DNA of 59,292 bases from Candidatus Kapaibacterium sp. (GCA_026418625.1 JAOABA010000034.1:1-59292); one strand, 5' to 3'. Shown: positions 18,833-28,212, numbered from the stretch's first letter. Notes: generated by a model from the letters alone, not told the origin. Program-made: numbers and translations.

Positions 18833-19921
18833 TTACTCCACAAAAAGCAATTTTGAAGCTGAGGAATTTTGGCTTATCAGTTTTATGAAATACAAGCCTT
18901 TTGAGCCAAAATATTGCCGATTGAGAGTAATATTTTCATATCCAAGGTTAGTATGATAAGGGACAAATGAAGAAAAATCCTTAAAAAATGAACCTAAAAG
19001 GTTATAAGCATATAGTTTCACTTCCCCGCTATAAAAAAGACTAAGCTTAACATAGTCTTTTGCAGGATTTTCGAGTATTTCCAAATTAAGATTATTGGGT
19101 TTCTCTGAAATTAACCTTGGTATTCCATTTTCATAATAAAGACCAGTTAATTCCAATATTCCGTTTTGTGTCTTAATTTCGTGCTCTATAAACTTATCGT
19201 TGAAAAACCATTTGAATTCTTTGATTGTTATTTCACTATACTGCATATCACCCAGTCCAGCTATCATTGGGATACTTATCAAAACATCGCCAGATTTAAT
19301 ATCATTTGTTATTCTTCCGCTGAGAGTAATAGTATGTTGATTATATTCAATTTTCCCTCGCTGAGAAGGCAATTGAGGAGTCATAGCCGTTGCATTAAAA
19401 CTCAATATACAAACAAAGTTGTTAATATCAGATTTTCTTTCAAATTGATTTAGGAGAATTTTCAAATCAAATTTTTCCCCAACTTTAGCAGTGATATTTG
19501 GGATGGATATACTCGTAAAGCCCTTTACAACAGACTCTTTTATTTCGGCAGTGAGAATTATTGTATCACGTTCTTCTTCGGGTTCCCGAATAATTAAAAG
19601 ATATTTTGCTTTCTTTAAACCCGCTTTAGCTGATGAAGGAGTAAATTTAAATTCTATCTTTGCTGAAGAGTTAACATCAATGTTGATAGGTAATCTTTGC
19701 TCAGTTGAAAACAATTTTTCATCATTTTGAATGAACTCAGAGCCTTTAATTATTACATTTGAATTAATTAAATTCTTTAATTCAATGGTCTTAAAAACAG
19801 CATCAGAGCCACTTTCGAAACTTCCTAAAAAGACAGAGTCCGGTTTAATCTCAATAAGTTTAGCATTAACCGTAGTAAAAATACTAATCAATAAAATAAA
19901 ATATTTAAAATAGCATTTCAT
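18833..19921 (-). CDS. Exported Ig-like/DUF1573-like protein with T9SS sorting domain
   Basis: A 362-residue protein. Starting at the ATG 19921 gives a direct signal peptide 'MKCYFKYFILLISIFTTVNA'; a longer TTG-initiated frame 13 codons upstream is less likely. Residues ~22-130 form a beta-sandwich with 'PDSVFLGSFESGSDAVFKTIELKN' spacing, like the choice-of-anchor D/ASPM-SPD-2-Hydin type. A second sandwich follows (~135-260). The end (~275-362) has the type A T9SS sorting pattern ('NLEILENPAKDYVKLSL', 'VKLYAYNLLGSFF', 'SKGLYFIKLI'). Its gene ends 1 nt from the converging PorE-like gene. Function unknown; probably a surface or secreted protein. Confidence 0.75.
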   Translation of the reverse strand: MKCYFKYFILLISIFTTVNAKLIEIKPDSVFLGSFESGSDAVFKTIELKNLINSNVIIKGSEFIQNDEKLFSTEQRLPINIDVNSSAKIEFKFTPSSAKAGLKKAKYLLIIREPEEERDTIILTAEIKESVVKGFTSISIPNITAKVGEKFDLKILLNQFERKSDINNFVCILSFNATAMTPQLPSQRGKIEYNQHTITLSGRITNDIKSGDVLISIPMIAGLGDMQYSEITIKEFKWFFNDKFIEHEIKTQNGILELTGLYYENGIPRLISEKPNNLNLEILENPAKDYVKLSLFYSGEVKLYAYNLLGSFFKDFSSFVPYHTNLGYENITLNRQYFGSKGLYFIKLISQNSSASKLLFVE

Positions 19922-20077
19922 TTTTCTTAATATACTTTCCTTAGTAACAATTAGAAACACAGTTTTATTGATTTTGTTTCACTCAATTAAAAAATTTAAA
20001 ATGTAATCATACAACTCAAACAACAAAATACAAAAATGTTAATTTTTCATAAATAATTGATTTATTTATCGAATAAT

Positions 20078-20109
20078 TTTGTTCATTAATTTTAACATAT
20101 ATATCTTTG
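20078..20109 (+). promoter_or_regulatory. Bacteroidota-type promoter for ppdK
   Basis: TTTG at 20078-20081 and TATCTTTG at 20102-20109 are separated by 20 nt, close to the TTTG-N19-TAnnTTTG consensus. Transcription would begin near 20116, leaving a leader of about 40 nt that contains the CGGAG ribosome site. Confidence 0.65.
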
Positions 20110-20155
20110 TAATTCTATATTTAGTAAAATTTTAAATATTATTTTCGGAGAAAAT

Positions 20156-22966
20156 ATGGGAAAGTCTAAAAAGGCTGAGAAAGAATCAAAAGAAAAAAAA
20201 GACAAAAAATATGTTTATTACTTTGGCGGTGGCAAAGCCGAAGGCGATGCTTCTATGAAGGAATTATTGGGCGGTAAAGGTGCTAACCTTGCAGAAATGG
20301 TTAATATTGGATTGCCCGTTCCTGCTGGTTTTACTATCACAACCGAAGTTTGCACTTATTATTACGAAAATAACCACACCTATCCAAAATCACTCTACAA
20401 AGAAGTAAAAAAAGCATTAGAAAAAGTTGAAAAAGAAATGGGCAAAAAATTTGGCGACCCCGAAAATCCTTTGCTCGTCTCTGTCAGGTCGGGAGCGAGA
20501 GCCTCGATGCCCGGTATGATGGATACTGTCCTTAATTTAGGTTTAAATGACCAAACTATTCAGGGAATAATCAAGCAATCCAACAATCCCAGATTTGCTT
20601 ATGATGCTTATCGTAGATTTGTTGCTATGTATGGTGACGTTGTTCTTGGTTTGAAGCCTGAAACAAAAGATGATATTGACCCATTCGAAGAAATTTTGGA
20701 AGCAAAGAAAAAAGCTAAAGGCGTTCATTTTGACGTCGATCTTGATGAAAATGACCTTAAAGAATTAGTTTATGAATTCAAAAAAGCTATTAAGGACAGA
20801 TTAAATATTGATTTCCCAGAAGATCCCGAAGAACAGCTTTGGGGTGCTATCGGAGCAGTTTTCGGATCTTGGAATAATAATAGAGCTATCATTTATAGAA
20901 AATTAAACAACATTCCTGACTGGTGGGGAACAGCTGTTAACGTCCAATCTATGGTTTTCGGCAATATGAGCGAAGATTCCGGAACAGGAGTTGCTTTCAC
21001 TCGAGACCCTGCCACTGGAGCTAATTACTTCTATGGTGAATTCCTTATGAATGCACAAGGTGAAGACGTAGTTGCTGGTATCAGAACACCACTATCAATT
21101 GATAAATTAGCTGAAAAAGACCCCAAGAGCTATGACCAGCTTTTAAAAATAAGGCAAATCCTCGAGTCCCATTACAGGGAAATGCAGGATATTGAATTCA
21201 CAATTGAAAAGGGCAAACTCTATATGCTACAATGCAGAACTGGCAAAAGAACTGCCTTAGCTGCAATGAAGATAGCAGTAGATATGGTGAATGAAGGTCT
21301 AATTAAGCCCAAAGAAGCCCTAATGAGAATTGACCCAGACCAATTAAACCAACTTTTAAGACCAATTTTCGATTTAAATGAGAAAAATAAAGCGTTAAAA
21401 GAAAACCGACTGATTGCAAAAGGTCTTAACGCAGGACCCGGTGCAGCTTCTGGTAGAGTTGTTTTTCACGCAGATGACGCCATTGAATGGGCAAAGAAAG
21501 GCAATAAGGTTGTGCTTGTTCGTTTGGAAACTTCTCCCGATGATATTGGTGGTATGAACGTAGCAGAGGGCATCCTTACTGCACGTGGAGGTATGACTTC
21601 CCACGCTGCTCTTGTTGCAAGGCAGATGGGTAAAGTCTGCGTTGCTGGTTGCGGTTCACTTCTTATTGATTATAAGGCAAGAGAAATCAGAGTTGAAGGT
21701 AAAGATTTAGTTATTTCAGAAGGTGATTTCATTTCGATTGATGGCTCAACCGGTGAAGTTATTCTGGGTGAAATTCCAACAAAGCCAAGTGAAGTTGTTC
21801 AGGTCTTGATTGACAAGACTTTGAGTGAAGATGATGCACCAATTTATCAAATATACAAACAGATAATGAAGTGGGCTGATGATTTTAGAGTTCTCAAAGT
21901 AAGAACAAATGCAGACCAGCCCGATCAAGCTGCTAATGCAGTGGCTTTTGGTGCCGAAGGTATCGGACTTTGCCGAACAGAGCATATGTTCTTTGGTGAG
22001 GGCAAAATAGGTCCTATGCGTGAAATGATTCTTGCAGATACTGTCGAGGAAAGAAAAGCTGCGCTTGCCAAACTTTTACCATTACAAAGAGAAGATTTTG
22101 AAGGAATATTTGTCGAAATGGATGGTCGCCCTGTTACAATCAGAACCATTGACCCACCATTACACGAGTTTCTACCTCACACTGACGCAGAGCAGGAAGA
22201 ATTAGCACAAGCTCTAAATGTTCCGAAAGAAAAAGTTAAGGCAAGAGTTGAAGCATTAAAAGAGTTTAATCCAATGCTTGGTTTCAGAGGCTGCCGTCTT
22301 GGAATCCTTTATCCTGAAATTACTGAGATGCAGGCAAGAGCTGTTTTTGAAGCAACTGTTAATGTTATCAAGAGAGGACAATCGGTTCTTCCTGAAATAA
22401 TGATACCACTTGTAGGACACGTCAAAGAACTTAAGCTTCAGGAAGAAATTGTCAGAAAAGTTGCTCAAGATGTTATGAACGAAACCGACACAAAATTCGA
22501 TTACCTTGTTGGAACAATGATTGAAATACCTCGAGGAGCTATCACAGCAGGAGAAATTGCCGAAGTTGCTGAATTTTTCTCATTTGGAACTAATGACTTG
22601 ACTCAGACAACATTAGGAGTCAGTCGTGATGACGCTGGTCGCTTCCTTCCACTATATGTTCAAAATGAAATTTATGCAAAAGATCCTTTCGAAGCTATTG
22701 ATAGGGAAGGCGTTGGTTTCCTTATGAGGCATGCAGTTGAAGAAGGCAGAAAGACAAGAAAGAAAATAAAACTTGGTATTTGCGGCGAACACGGAGGCGA
22801 ACCTTCATCGGTAGAATTCTGCCATATTCTTGGTCTTGATTATGTTTCCTGTTCTCCTTTTAGAGTCCCAATAGCAAGACTTGCTGCAGCAAAAGCTGCT
22901 CTAACTTTCCCACAGGAAACAAAGAAAAAAAAAGATAAAAAGGAAAAGAAATCAAAAAGTAAATAA
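20156..22966 (+). CDS. ppdK: Pyruvate, phosphate dikinase
   Basis: A 936-residue enzyme that interconverts pyruvate + ATP + Pi and phosphoenolpyruvate + AMP + PPi. Seen in order: an N-terminal nucleotide-binding domain ('[23 protein letters not shown]' region, '[21 protein letters not shown]'), the central phospho-His domain ('[19 protein letters not shown]', catalytic His at ~480), and the C-terminal PEP/pyruvate barrel ('[12 protein letters not shown]', '[12 protein letters not shown]', '[14 protein letters not shown]', 'GICGEHGG' near the end). Both termini carry lysine-rich extensions (residues 3-19 and ~920-936), which are not part of the catalytic domains. A CGGAG ribosome site precedes the ATG, and a strong terminator follows. 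Confidence 0.96.
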   Translation: MGKSKKAEKESKEKKDKKYVYYFGGGKAEGDASMKELLGGKGANLAEMVNIGLPVPAGFTITTEVCTYYYENNHTYPKSLYKEVKKALEKVEKEMGKKFGDPENPLLVSVRSGARASMPGMMDTVLNLGLNDQTIQGIIKQSNNPRFAYDAYRRFVAMYGDVVLGLKPETKDDIDPFEEILEAKKKAKGVHFDVDLDENDLKELVYEFKKAIKDRLNIDFPEDPEEQLWGAIGAVFGSWNNNRAIIYRKLNNIPDWWGTAVNVQSMVFGNMSEDSGTGVAFTRDPATGANYFYGEFLMNAQGEDVVAGIRTPLSIDKLAEKDPKSYDQLLKIRQILESHYREMQDIEFTIEKGKLYMLQCRTGKRTALAAMKIAVDMVNEGLIKPKEALMRIDPDQLNQLLRPIFDLNEKNKALKENRLIAKGLNAGPGAASGRVVFHADDAIEWAKKGNKVVLVRLETSPDDIGGMNVAEGILTARGGMTSHAALVARQMGKVCVAGCGSLLIDYKAREIRVEGKDLVISEGDFISIDGSTGEVILGEIPTKPSEVVQVLIDKTLSEDDAPIYQIYKQIMKWADDFRVLKVRTNADQPDQAANAVAFGAEGIGLCRTEHMFFGEGKIGPMREMILADTVEERKAALAKLLPLQREDFEGIFVEMDGRPVTIRTIDPPLHEFLPHTDAEQEELAQALNVPKEKVKARVEALKEFNPMLGFRGCRLGILYPEITEMQARAVFEATVNVIKRGQSVLPEIMIPLVGHVKELKLQEEIVRKVAQDVMNETDTKFDYLVGTMIEIPRGAITAGEIAEVAEFFSFGTNDLTQTTLGVSRDDAGRFLPLYVQNEIYAKDPFEAIDREGVGFLMRHAVEEGRKTRKKIKLGICGEHGGEPSSVEFCHILGLDYVSCSPFRVPIARLAAAKAALTFPQETKKKKDKKEKKSKSK

Positions 22967-22980
22967 TTGAACAATTCGAA

Positions 22981-23016
22981 ACGAAGAGTCGAATTATCGG
23001 CTCTTCGTTTTTTTTT
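22981..23016 (+). terminator. Intrinsic terminator of ppdK
   Basis: A 10 bp stem with one G-T pair (ACGAAGAGTC at 22981-22990 with GGCTCTTCGT at 22999-23008) is followed by a run of nine T on the plus strand. Confidence 0.85.
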
Positions 23017-23163
23017 CCAAATACCACCATTTTTTAAAAAATATTTTTTTCCTTTTTTGTTTTTTATTTTTTTGCTAATATTGGTTTGTTGATTTTGCAA
23101 TTTTTATCAATTATCAAAAACATTCAATAAGATAATAATTAATAATTTAAATTAGGAGTTACA

Positions 23164-23415
23164 ATGAATTTTATATTTAATGAAAAAGAAGAAATGAGAA
23201 AAATTTATTTTTTGCCTGATATTGACGAGGAATATGATGATGAAGAGGACTTCGACGAAGAGGATGATCTTTTTGATGATGAATTTGACGAAGATGAATT
23301 CGATGACGAAGAATTTGATGATGAAGATTTTGACGAAGATGAAGAATTCGAGGAAGAATACGACGATGAGTTCGATGAAGACGAAGAATTCGATGAAGAT
23401 GATGAAGAATATTAA
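23164..23415 (+). CDS. Extremely acidic 83-residue protein
   Basis: An ORF with a good AGGAG ribosome site (23154-23158) and ATG at 23164. The first 18 residues are ordinary ('MNFIFNEKEEMRKIYFLP'). The remaining 65 contain only Asp, Glu and 14 Phe, Tyr, Ile or Leu residues; 51 of the 65 are Asp or Glu. Aromatic residues recur every four to five positions. Such tails occur in nucleic-acid mimics, histone-like chaperones and cation-binding proteins, but no family is recognised. It sits between ppdK and a mini helix-turn-helix gene, 18 nt upstream of the latter. The reverse strand also stays open here, an effect of the repetitive GAX codons. Confidence 0.75.
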   Translation: MNFIFNEKEEMRKIYFLPDIDEEYDDEEDFDEEDDLFDDEFDEDEFDDEEFDDEDFDEDEEFEEEYDDEFDEDEEFDEDDEEY

Positions 23416-23432
23416 TAAATTTTGTTTCTATT

Positions 23433-23615
23433 ATGGCTAAACAGGAAATACCTTCGGATGCTCTGACATCAGCGCAACTTGCTGAGTCATTAGGTGTATC
23501 CGTGAACAAGATAAAAAAGGTTATTCAGGAACTAAATATACAGCCTGACTTCAAACGTGGAGTATGTGGTTATTATGCCCCAGAAACCGTGAAAAAGATT
23601 AAATCTAAATTATAA
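23433..23615 (+). CDS. Mini helix-turn-helix DNA-binding protein
   Basis: A 60-residue protein that starts with ATG at 23433. 'TSAQLAESLGVSVNKIKKVIQEL' reads as a helix-turn-helix of the MerR/excisionase type, followed by a short wing-like 'GVCGYYAPETVKKIKSK'. It lies 17 nt behind the acidic protein gene and is probably co-transcribed. A long hairpin and a parS site follow it. A role in DNA binding is likely; the target is unknown. Confidence 0.65.
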   Translation: MAKQEIPSDALTSAQLAESLGVSVNKIKKVIQELNIQPDFKRGVCGYYAPETVKKIKSKL

Positions 23616-23675
23616 GAGATAATCTTTTTCAAAAGATGAAGATGGTTTAAAATGTATATTAGTTCATTTGAAAGA

Positions 23676-23746
23676 AGACTTTAGTGAAGAATCTATAATA
23701 ATCAAATAGTTGATTTATTATGATTCTTCACTTTTTTAGAGTGAAT
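23676..23746. repeat. Palindromic dispersed repeat copy (degenerate)
   Basis: Arms GACTTTAGTGAAGAATC (from 23677) and GATTCTTCACTTTTTTAGAGTG (from 23722) pair around an AT-rich centre that is itself self-complementary (TAATAATCA/TGATTTATTA). The arms match the repeat family seen at 48.2 and 58.9 kb. It follows the mini helix-turn-helix gene and could act as its transcription stop. Confidence 0.6.
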
Positions 23747-23802
23747 ATTCCTGATTTAAATTCTCTTTAAAGTTTTTATGATTCTTTTCCTGAAAATAAA
23801 AA

Positions 23803-23818
23803 TGTTTCACGTGAAACA
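23803..23818. promoter_or_regulatory. parS centromere site
   Basis: TGTTTCACGTGAAACA at 23803-23818 is a perfect 16 bp match to the canonical chromosomal parS sequence bound by ParB. The perfect palindrome extends to 24 bp (23799-23822) with flanking A and T. It lies 20 nt beyond the stop of mnmE, a gene that is often close to the origin. parA and parB are not in the window. Confidence 0.9.
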
Positions 23819-23837
23819 TTTTAATCATCTAATAGAT

Positions 23838-25190
23838 TTATTTACCAATACAAAATCTTGAAAAGATATTATTCAAAACATCTTCGTTCCAATTCTCACC
23901 CGAAAGTTCACCTAATAAATTCACAGCATTTCTGATATCGAGAGAAATCAGCTCATTTTCTCTCCCTAAGTCAATTGAATTTACTGCCAAAGAAAGTTGC
24001 TCTGCAATACGCTTTAAGAGGAGAGCGTGTCTTTGGTTAATAAGAACATCTGTAATTCCTTCGATATTCTTTCTGGCAGCACTCTCTAAAATATGCTCAA
24101 GATAGTCTATCCCTTCACCTGTTTTAGCTGAAATATAAACTATCTCATCTTCTTTTTCTATATCTTTAAAATTAATTTTATCGATTTTATTTTGAACAAG
24201 TAATATTTCCTGTTTTGGATATTCCTTTTTTAATTTTGTTAAAAGCTCATTTGAATGTTCTGGTGAAATCGAAATGTCATTTATAACTAAAACAAGGTTT
24301 GATTGTTCTAAGATTGATTGAACAAGTTTAATGCCTTCCAACTCAATAATGTTATCAGTTTCCCTCAAACCAGCAGTATCAATCAATTTAACAGCCATAC
24401 CGTTCAATATAATTGTCTCTTCGAGATAGTCTCGTGTTGTTCCGGGTGTTTCGCTAACAATAGCTCTTTTCTTTTTTAGCAAAGCATTGAAAAGTGTTGA
24501 TTTGCCGGAATTTGGGAAGCCAGCTATTCCTACAAAGAAGCCAGACCTTAGTATTTCTGCTGCTTTATATGATTCAGCTAATGAGCTACAGAAACTAATT
24601 GCATCAATAACATCATCTTTAATTTTATCTTTTTTTACAAAAGTTAAATCCTCGTCCGAAAAGTCTAATTCAAGTTCAAGTAAACTGCAAATATCGAGTA
24701 GTTTTCTTCTCAAATTAGAAATTCGAGAAGTGAATTCTCCGTGCAGTTGTCTTGCAGCAGTTATAGCTCCGGGGATTGTAACAGAATGAATTAAATCTGC
24801 AACCGCTTCGACCTGCATCAAATCCATTTTCCCGTTTAAAAATGCCCTTCTTGTAAATTCACCAGGTTCAGCCATCCTTGCTCCACAGTCAATCAAGGCA
24901 TTTATTAATTCATCGACAATAACCATACCACCGTGGCAGGAAATTTCAACTGAGTTTTCTCCGGTATATGAACGGGGCTCAATAAATATTGAAGCTGTTA
25001 CATTATCAATTCTTATATCTTTATGAACAATCCACCCGAAATGAATTGTATGAGAAGGTGCATTAATTAGTTTTCCTTTGGGATTGAAGCACTTTTCGGC
25101 AATTTCTATGCTATCTCTGCCAGATAACCTTATTACTGCTAAGCCTGATACTCCCGGTGGTGTTGCAAGTGCTACAATCGTATCATTCAT
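23838..25190 (-). CDS. mnmE: tRNA uridine 5-carboxymethylaminomethyl modification GTPase MnmE
   Basis: A 450-residue GTPase which, with MnmG, modifies the wobble uridine of certain tRNAs. The N-terminal tetrahydrofolate-binding domain (~1-118) starts 'DTIVALATPPGVSGLAVIRLSG'. The G domain inserted in the helical domain has P-loop 'GFPNSGKSTLFN', 'SETPGTTRDYLEE', 'DTAGLRE' and 'NKID'. The C-terminus ends in the conserved 'FCIGK' (C-x-G-K). The ATG at 25190 gives the family N-terminus; a TTG three codons earlier is less likely. mnmG is not adjacent. Confidence 0.96.
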   Translation of the reverse strand: MNDTIVALATPPGVSGLAVIRLSGRDSIEIAEKCFNPKGKLINAPSHTIHFGWIVHKDIRIDNVTASIFIEPRSYTGENSVEISCHGGMVIVDELINALIDCGARMAEPGEFTRRAFLNGKMDLMQVEAVADLIHSVTIPGAITAARQLHGEFTSRISNLRRKLLDICSLLELELDFSDEDLTFVKKDKIKDDVIDAISFCSSLAESYKAAEILRSGFFVGIAGFPNSGKSTLFNALLKKKRAIVSETPGTTRDYLEETIILNGMAVKLIDTAGLRETDNIIELEGIKLVQSILEQSNLVLVINDISISPEHSNELLTKLKKEYPKQEILLVQNKIDKINFKDIEKEDEIVYISAKTGEGIDYLEHILESAARKNIEGITDVLINQRHALLLKRIAEQLSLAVNSIDLGRENELISLDIRNAVNLLGELSGENWNEDVLNNIFSRFCIGK

Positions 25191-25214
25191 ATTAAACAAT
25201 TTGATACATTAAAG

Positions 25215-25661
25215 TTATTTAATTTGATTATAAAGTTCATTTTCGAATTGTTCAAAAATATATCTTATATCTTTAACTCCGTTGGTTAAAATTTCCCAGT
25301 TTAAATTATGGCTATAACCGTGGAAAAAGTAATGTCTGAACCTTCTGTAAATATGTAACTTTTCTATCAATTCTGCACTAAATGTTATATTAAAAAAATT
25401 GTTTTGACCGGTAAACCTATCTAATAAATTAATATGCCAGTTATTGCCTTTGGGAAGTTCAGCATTGTAGTATTTATGAATTCTTTTTAAAATATTTTCT
25501 ATGCCGCTATAAAACTGCGAAGCAAAACCACCTAGTGCTGTCTTATGAACATTTGTAGGTAAAATATTTTTTGTGTTTTCTAATAAAGATTCAACATCAT
25601 TAACAATGATAGATAATTCTTTTAATTCAAGCCTAATCTCTTCAATTAACTTCTGCATCAT
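25215..25661 (-). CDS. HepT-like HEPN ribonuclease toxin
   Basis: A 148-residue helical protein with the HEPN RNase motif R-x4-H-x-Y ('RHYFFHGY', ~116-123), where in HepT the Tyr is AMPylated by the partner MntA. It resembles HepT/nucleotidyltransferase-substrate-binding proteins. Its start overlaps the upstream MntA-like gene by 20 nt, the usual coupling of type VII toxin-antitoxin modules. It lies directly downstream of that gene and upstream of mnmE on the same strand. Confidence 0.8.
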   Translation of the reverse strand: MMQKLIEEIRLELKELSIIVNDVESLLENTKNILPTNVHKTALGGFASQFYSGIENILKRIHKYYNAELPKGNNWHINLLDRFTGQNNFFNITFSAELIEKLHIYRRFRHYFFHGYSHNLNWEILTNGVKDIRYIFEQFENELYNQIK

Positions 25662-25920
25662 AAATTACTAACCCATTCTTTACGATATGTTCTACTAAAC
25701 TGTTTAAAGGTTGAAATGGAAGCAAATCAACTGGCTTATTCAAAATTCGTTCGAGCATAAGACCGAATTTAAAGAAATTTACATCATAAAGTCCATCACA
25801 GACTAAATCGACATCTTCACTTTTTTCAAATGAATCTAATGATGAACCAAATAAGATGAGTTTGGTCACCTTGAATTCTTTAGCTAACTCAATAATTTTA
25901 TTTTTTAATTCTTCGGACAT
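25642..25920 (-). CDS. MntA-like minimal nucleotidyltransferase antitoxin
   Basis: A 92-residue minimal nucleotidyltransferase. 'LILFGSSLDSFEKSEDVDLV' supplies the GS and DxD metal-binding signature and 'KPVDLLPF' the third acidic residue. The spacing between GS and DxD is nine residues, one fewer than the usual GSx10DxD. In the known HepT/MntA system this enzyme adds AMP units to a HepT tyrosine and silences the RNase. First gene of a two-gene unit. Confidence 0.8.
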   Translation of the reverse strand: MSEELKNKIIELAKEFKVTKLILFGSSLDSFEKSEDVDLVCDGLYDVNFFKFGLMLERILNKPVDLLPFQPLNSLVEHIVKNGLVIYDAEVN

Positions 25921-26287
25921 ACTCTTAAATAAATTATTATCACCAACTTAATGATAGAAATAGATTTGATTTTATTGCAAAAGTTTGATAATTTAAAAAT
26001 TCATAACATTTGTTTGAATATCCTCCAATACCCTTGATAATTCAGCTTAAGAAAGACGGCTTTCATATTTTGTTTCTATTTAATTTTTTTTGCATAATTA
26101 ATGATAATATATGCCATTTTTAAAATCCTTTTTTTTGGGGTTTTTAGGCTCAAGATTAAATTTTTTATAAAACAAGAATTTTTTTGTGATTTTTTCATTT
26201 GCATCATATTTTTTAATAAAAATCTAATAAAAACATCAATTATATTATAGCTTTGTATTTCTAAAATGTTTTATTTTGAAAATTTTT
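25921..26287. other. Intergenic region without recognisable genes
   Basis: About 370 bp of AT-rich sequence between the divergent MntA-like and flavoenzyme genes. A TAGCTTTG box near 26248-26255 resembles the -7 element of Bacteroidota promoters, but no matching TTTG stands 19-20 nt upstream. No other signal is seen. Confidence 0.4.
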
Positions 26288-27415
26288 ATGGATTTTGATA
26301 TTGTTATAATTGGTGGTGGTGTAATTGGTCTTTCTGTTGCAGCAGAATTATCCGATGGGAAAAATAATGTCCTTTTAATTGAAAGACATCCTTCTTTCGG
26401 AAATGAAACCAGCTCAAGAAATAGTGAGGTAATTCACGCAGGCATATATTATCCTAAAGACTCACTCAAAGCAAAGCTTTGTGTGCCGGGTAATGAATCC
26501 CTGTATGAATGGTGCCATAAATATAATGTCCCCCACAAAAAAATTGGTAAATACATTATAGCAGTAAATAAAGATGAAGCCGACGAACTTGAAAATATTT
26601 ATCAACGAGCAAAAAATAACGGTGTTGAAAAGATTCGTCCCGCTTCCATTTCAGAATTGAAAAAGGAAGAGCCATACGTTAAAGCTTATTCTGCTCTGTT
26701 TTCTCCGGATACCGGAATCATTGATTCTCATTCACTTATGCAAAGTCTTGAGTTCAAAGCTTCGGAAAACGATTGTAATTTTGCTTGGAAACACACTGTT
26801 AATGGAATCATAAAACTTAATGATGGTTATGAAGTCAATATTATCGCTCCAGATGGTGAACCTCTCTCAATCACTACTAAAATAATAATAAATGCAGCCG
26901 GACTTGATTCGGACTTAATAGCTCAGATGGTTGGCATTGATATTGACAAATATAAATACCGCCTTCATTACTGCCGAGGACATTATTTCAGGATTAAGTC
27001 ATCCAAAAAATATCTTGTCCATCATCTTATTTATCCGGTTCCTCAAAAAAATAGTAGTGGTTTAGGCATCCACGTTACAGTCGAGCTTAATGGTGAGCTG
27101 AAGCTCGGACCCGACACCCAATATCTTGATGAAAGAGTTCAGAATTATACTGTTCCAGAAGAATTGCAGGACAAATTTTATCAAGCTGCCTCATCTTACC
27201 TTACCGGGCTTGATTATAATGACATATACCCCGATCAATCTGGCATCAGACCTAAACTTCAAGGAAAAGGCGAACCATTCAGAGACTTTATTATAGCGGA
27301 AGAAAAGGATAAAGGGTTCCCCGGATTTATCAACCTCATCGGTATAGAATCACCGGGTTTAACTTGCTGCCTCGAAATAGCAAAAATGGTTAAAGGATTT
27401 ATTGATGTCATTTAA
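26288..27415 (+). CDS. L-2-hydroxyglutarate oxidase-like FAD-dependent oxidoreductase
   Basis: A 375-residue flavoenzyme of the DAO family, closest in feel to L-2-hydroxyglutarate oxidase/dehydrogenase (LhgO). The N-terminal dinucleotide-binding motif is 'DIVIIGGGVIGLSVAAELS' followed by 'VLLIERHPSFGNETSSRNSEV', with the LhgO-like 'IHAGIYYP'. Later motifs include 'IINAAGLDSDLIA' and a C-terminal 'IGIESPGLTCCLEIA'. It would oxidise L-2-hydroxyglutarate to 2-oxoglutarate, passing electrons to oxygen or quinone. The ATG at 26288 is preferred to a TTG 12 nt earlier. Confidence 0.85.
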   Translation: MDFDIVIIGGGVIGLSVAAELSDGKNNVLLIERHPSFGNETSSRNSEVIHAGIYYPKDSLKAKLCVPGNESLYEWCHKYNVPHKKIGKYIIAVNKDEADELENIYQRAKNNGVEKIRPASISELKKEEPYVKAYSALFSPDTGIIDSHSLMQSLEFKASENDCNFAWKHTVNGIIKLNDGYEVNIIAPDGEPLSITTKIIINAAGLDSDLIAQMVGIDIDKYKYRLHYCRGHYFRIKSSKKYLVHHLIYPVPQKNSSGLGIHVTVELNGELKLGPDTQYLDERVQNYTVPEELQDKFYQAASSYLTGLDYNDIYPDQSGIRPKLQGKGEPFRDFIIAEEKDKGFPGFINLIGIESPGLTCCLEIAKMVKGFIDVI

Positions 27416-27469
27416 TAATTGTTAGCTCAGTTATTATAACAATAGATTCAAAAATTAACCGAATAATAT

Positions 27470-27500
27470 TTTGTAAATAATTATAAATTTAATATTTTTG
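27470..27500 (+). promoter_or_regulatory. Bacteroidota-type promoter for rpmB
   Basis: TTTG at 27470-27473 and TATTTTTG at 27493-27500 are separated by exactly 19 nt, matching TTTG-N19-TAnnTTTG. Transcription would start near 27507, about 34 nt before the rpmB ATG. Confidence 0.75.
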
Positions 27501-27540
27501 TAATCTTTAATCTTTGAAAATAATAATTAAATGGTGATAT

Positions 27541-27753
27541 ATGTCAAGAAGATGTGAATTAACCGGTGTTGGTCCATTAGTTGGTAACAATGTTTCCCAC
27601 GCTAACAATAGAACCAAAAGAAGATTTCTTCCTAATCTTCAGAAGAAAAGAATTTGGATTCCGGAAGAGAAACGTTGGATTACTGTCAAAGCAACAGCAA
27701 GAGCCTTGAAAACACTTGATAAGCGTGGTATTAAAGCTATGCTCAAAAAATAA
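27541..27753 (+). CDS. rpmB: 50S ribosomal protein L28
   Basis: A 70-residue basic protein with the L28 pattern: '[29 protein letters not shown]', then '[11 protein letters not shown]' and '[11 protein letters not shown]'. It is part of the large ribosomal subunit. Only one of the zinc-type cysteines (Cys 5) is present, so this is the non-zinc form. It stands alone behind its own promoter; rpmG is not next to it. Confidence 0.96.
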   Translation: MSRRCELTGVGPLVGNNVSHANNRTKRRFLPNLQKKRIWIPEEKRWITVKATARALKTLDKRGIKAMLKK

Positions 27754-28027
27754 TTTTTTTGGGCTGATCCATTGCTAAATTTTTTATTTAATCATATTAT
27801 TTAATATAACCTTCGGTTCTCTCAGAGGGACTCAATAATATTCCATTCAATTTTAACCCAATTTATTTATTTAAAATTTACTTTATAAAATATAATGTTG
27901 AGGCTAAAATGAAGCTTTAATTTTCACATTATGGATATTTCATACTTCGTTGTTTTCTAAATGAAAGCCAAACAACATATATTATTTAACCTTGATTATG
28001 CATTAGAGAAATAAAAAAATATTTTAA

Positions 28028-28100
28028 TGTCATCCTGAACGTAGTGAAGCATCTATTTAAGATATACTGGATCTTCCTCACTTCTTTCGTCAGAATGACA
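28028..28100. repeat. Palindromic dispersed repeat copy
   Basis: The left arm TGTCATCCTGAACGTAGTGA (28028-28047, continuing to AGCATCT) and the right arm ending TTTCGTCAGAATGACA at 28100 are imperfect complements around an ~18 nt centre. Same family as the copies near 0.46, 23.7, 45.5, 48.2 and 58.9 kb. It lacks the longer outer ends seen at 48.2 and 58.9 kb. Confidence 0.75.
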
Positions 28101-28212
28101 GCTACCATAGTATAGAGAGTAATTATTAAGCTCCTATTGAATTTTCTGAGTTTAATTATTTAGAATTTTTTGGATAAATTGGCTTGAAATCAGCCTTTTA
28201 GATAGGATTGGC

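Noticed and set aside
23222-23440. 72-residue Met/Lys/Thr-rich open frame in another plus frame of the acidic gene
   Set aside because: Frame-shifted reading of the same GA-rich repeats, no ribosome site, overlaps the gene with the AGGAG site.
23177-23509. 110-residue open frame on the minus strand, His/Arg/Leu-rich
   Set aside because: It is the antisense of the polyacidic gene; GAT/GAA codons read backwards cannot easily form stops. No ribosome site and an unnatural composition.
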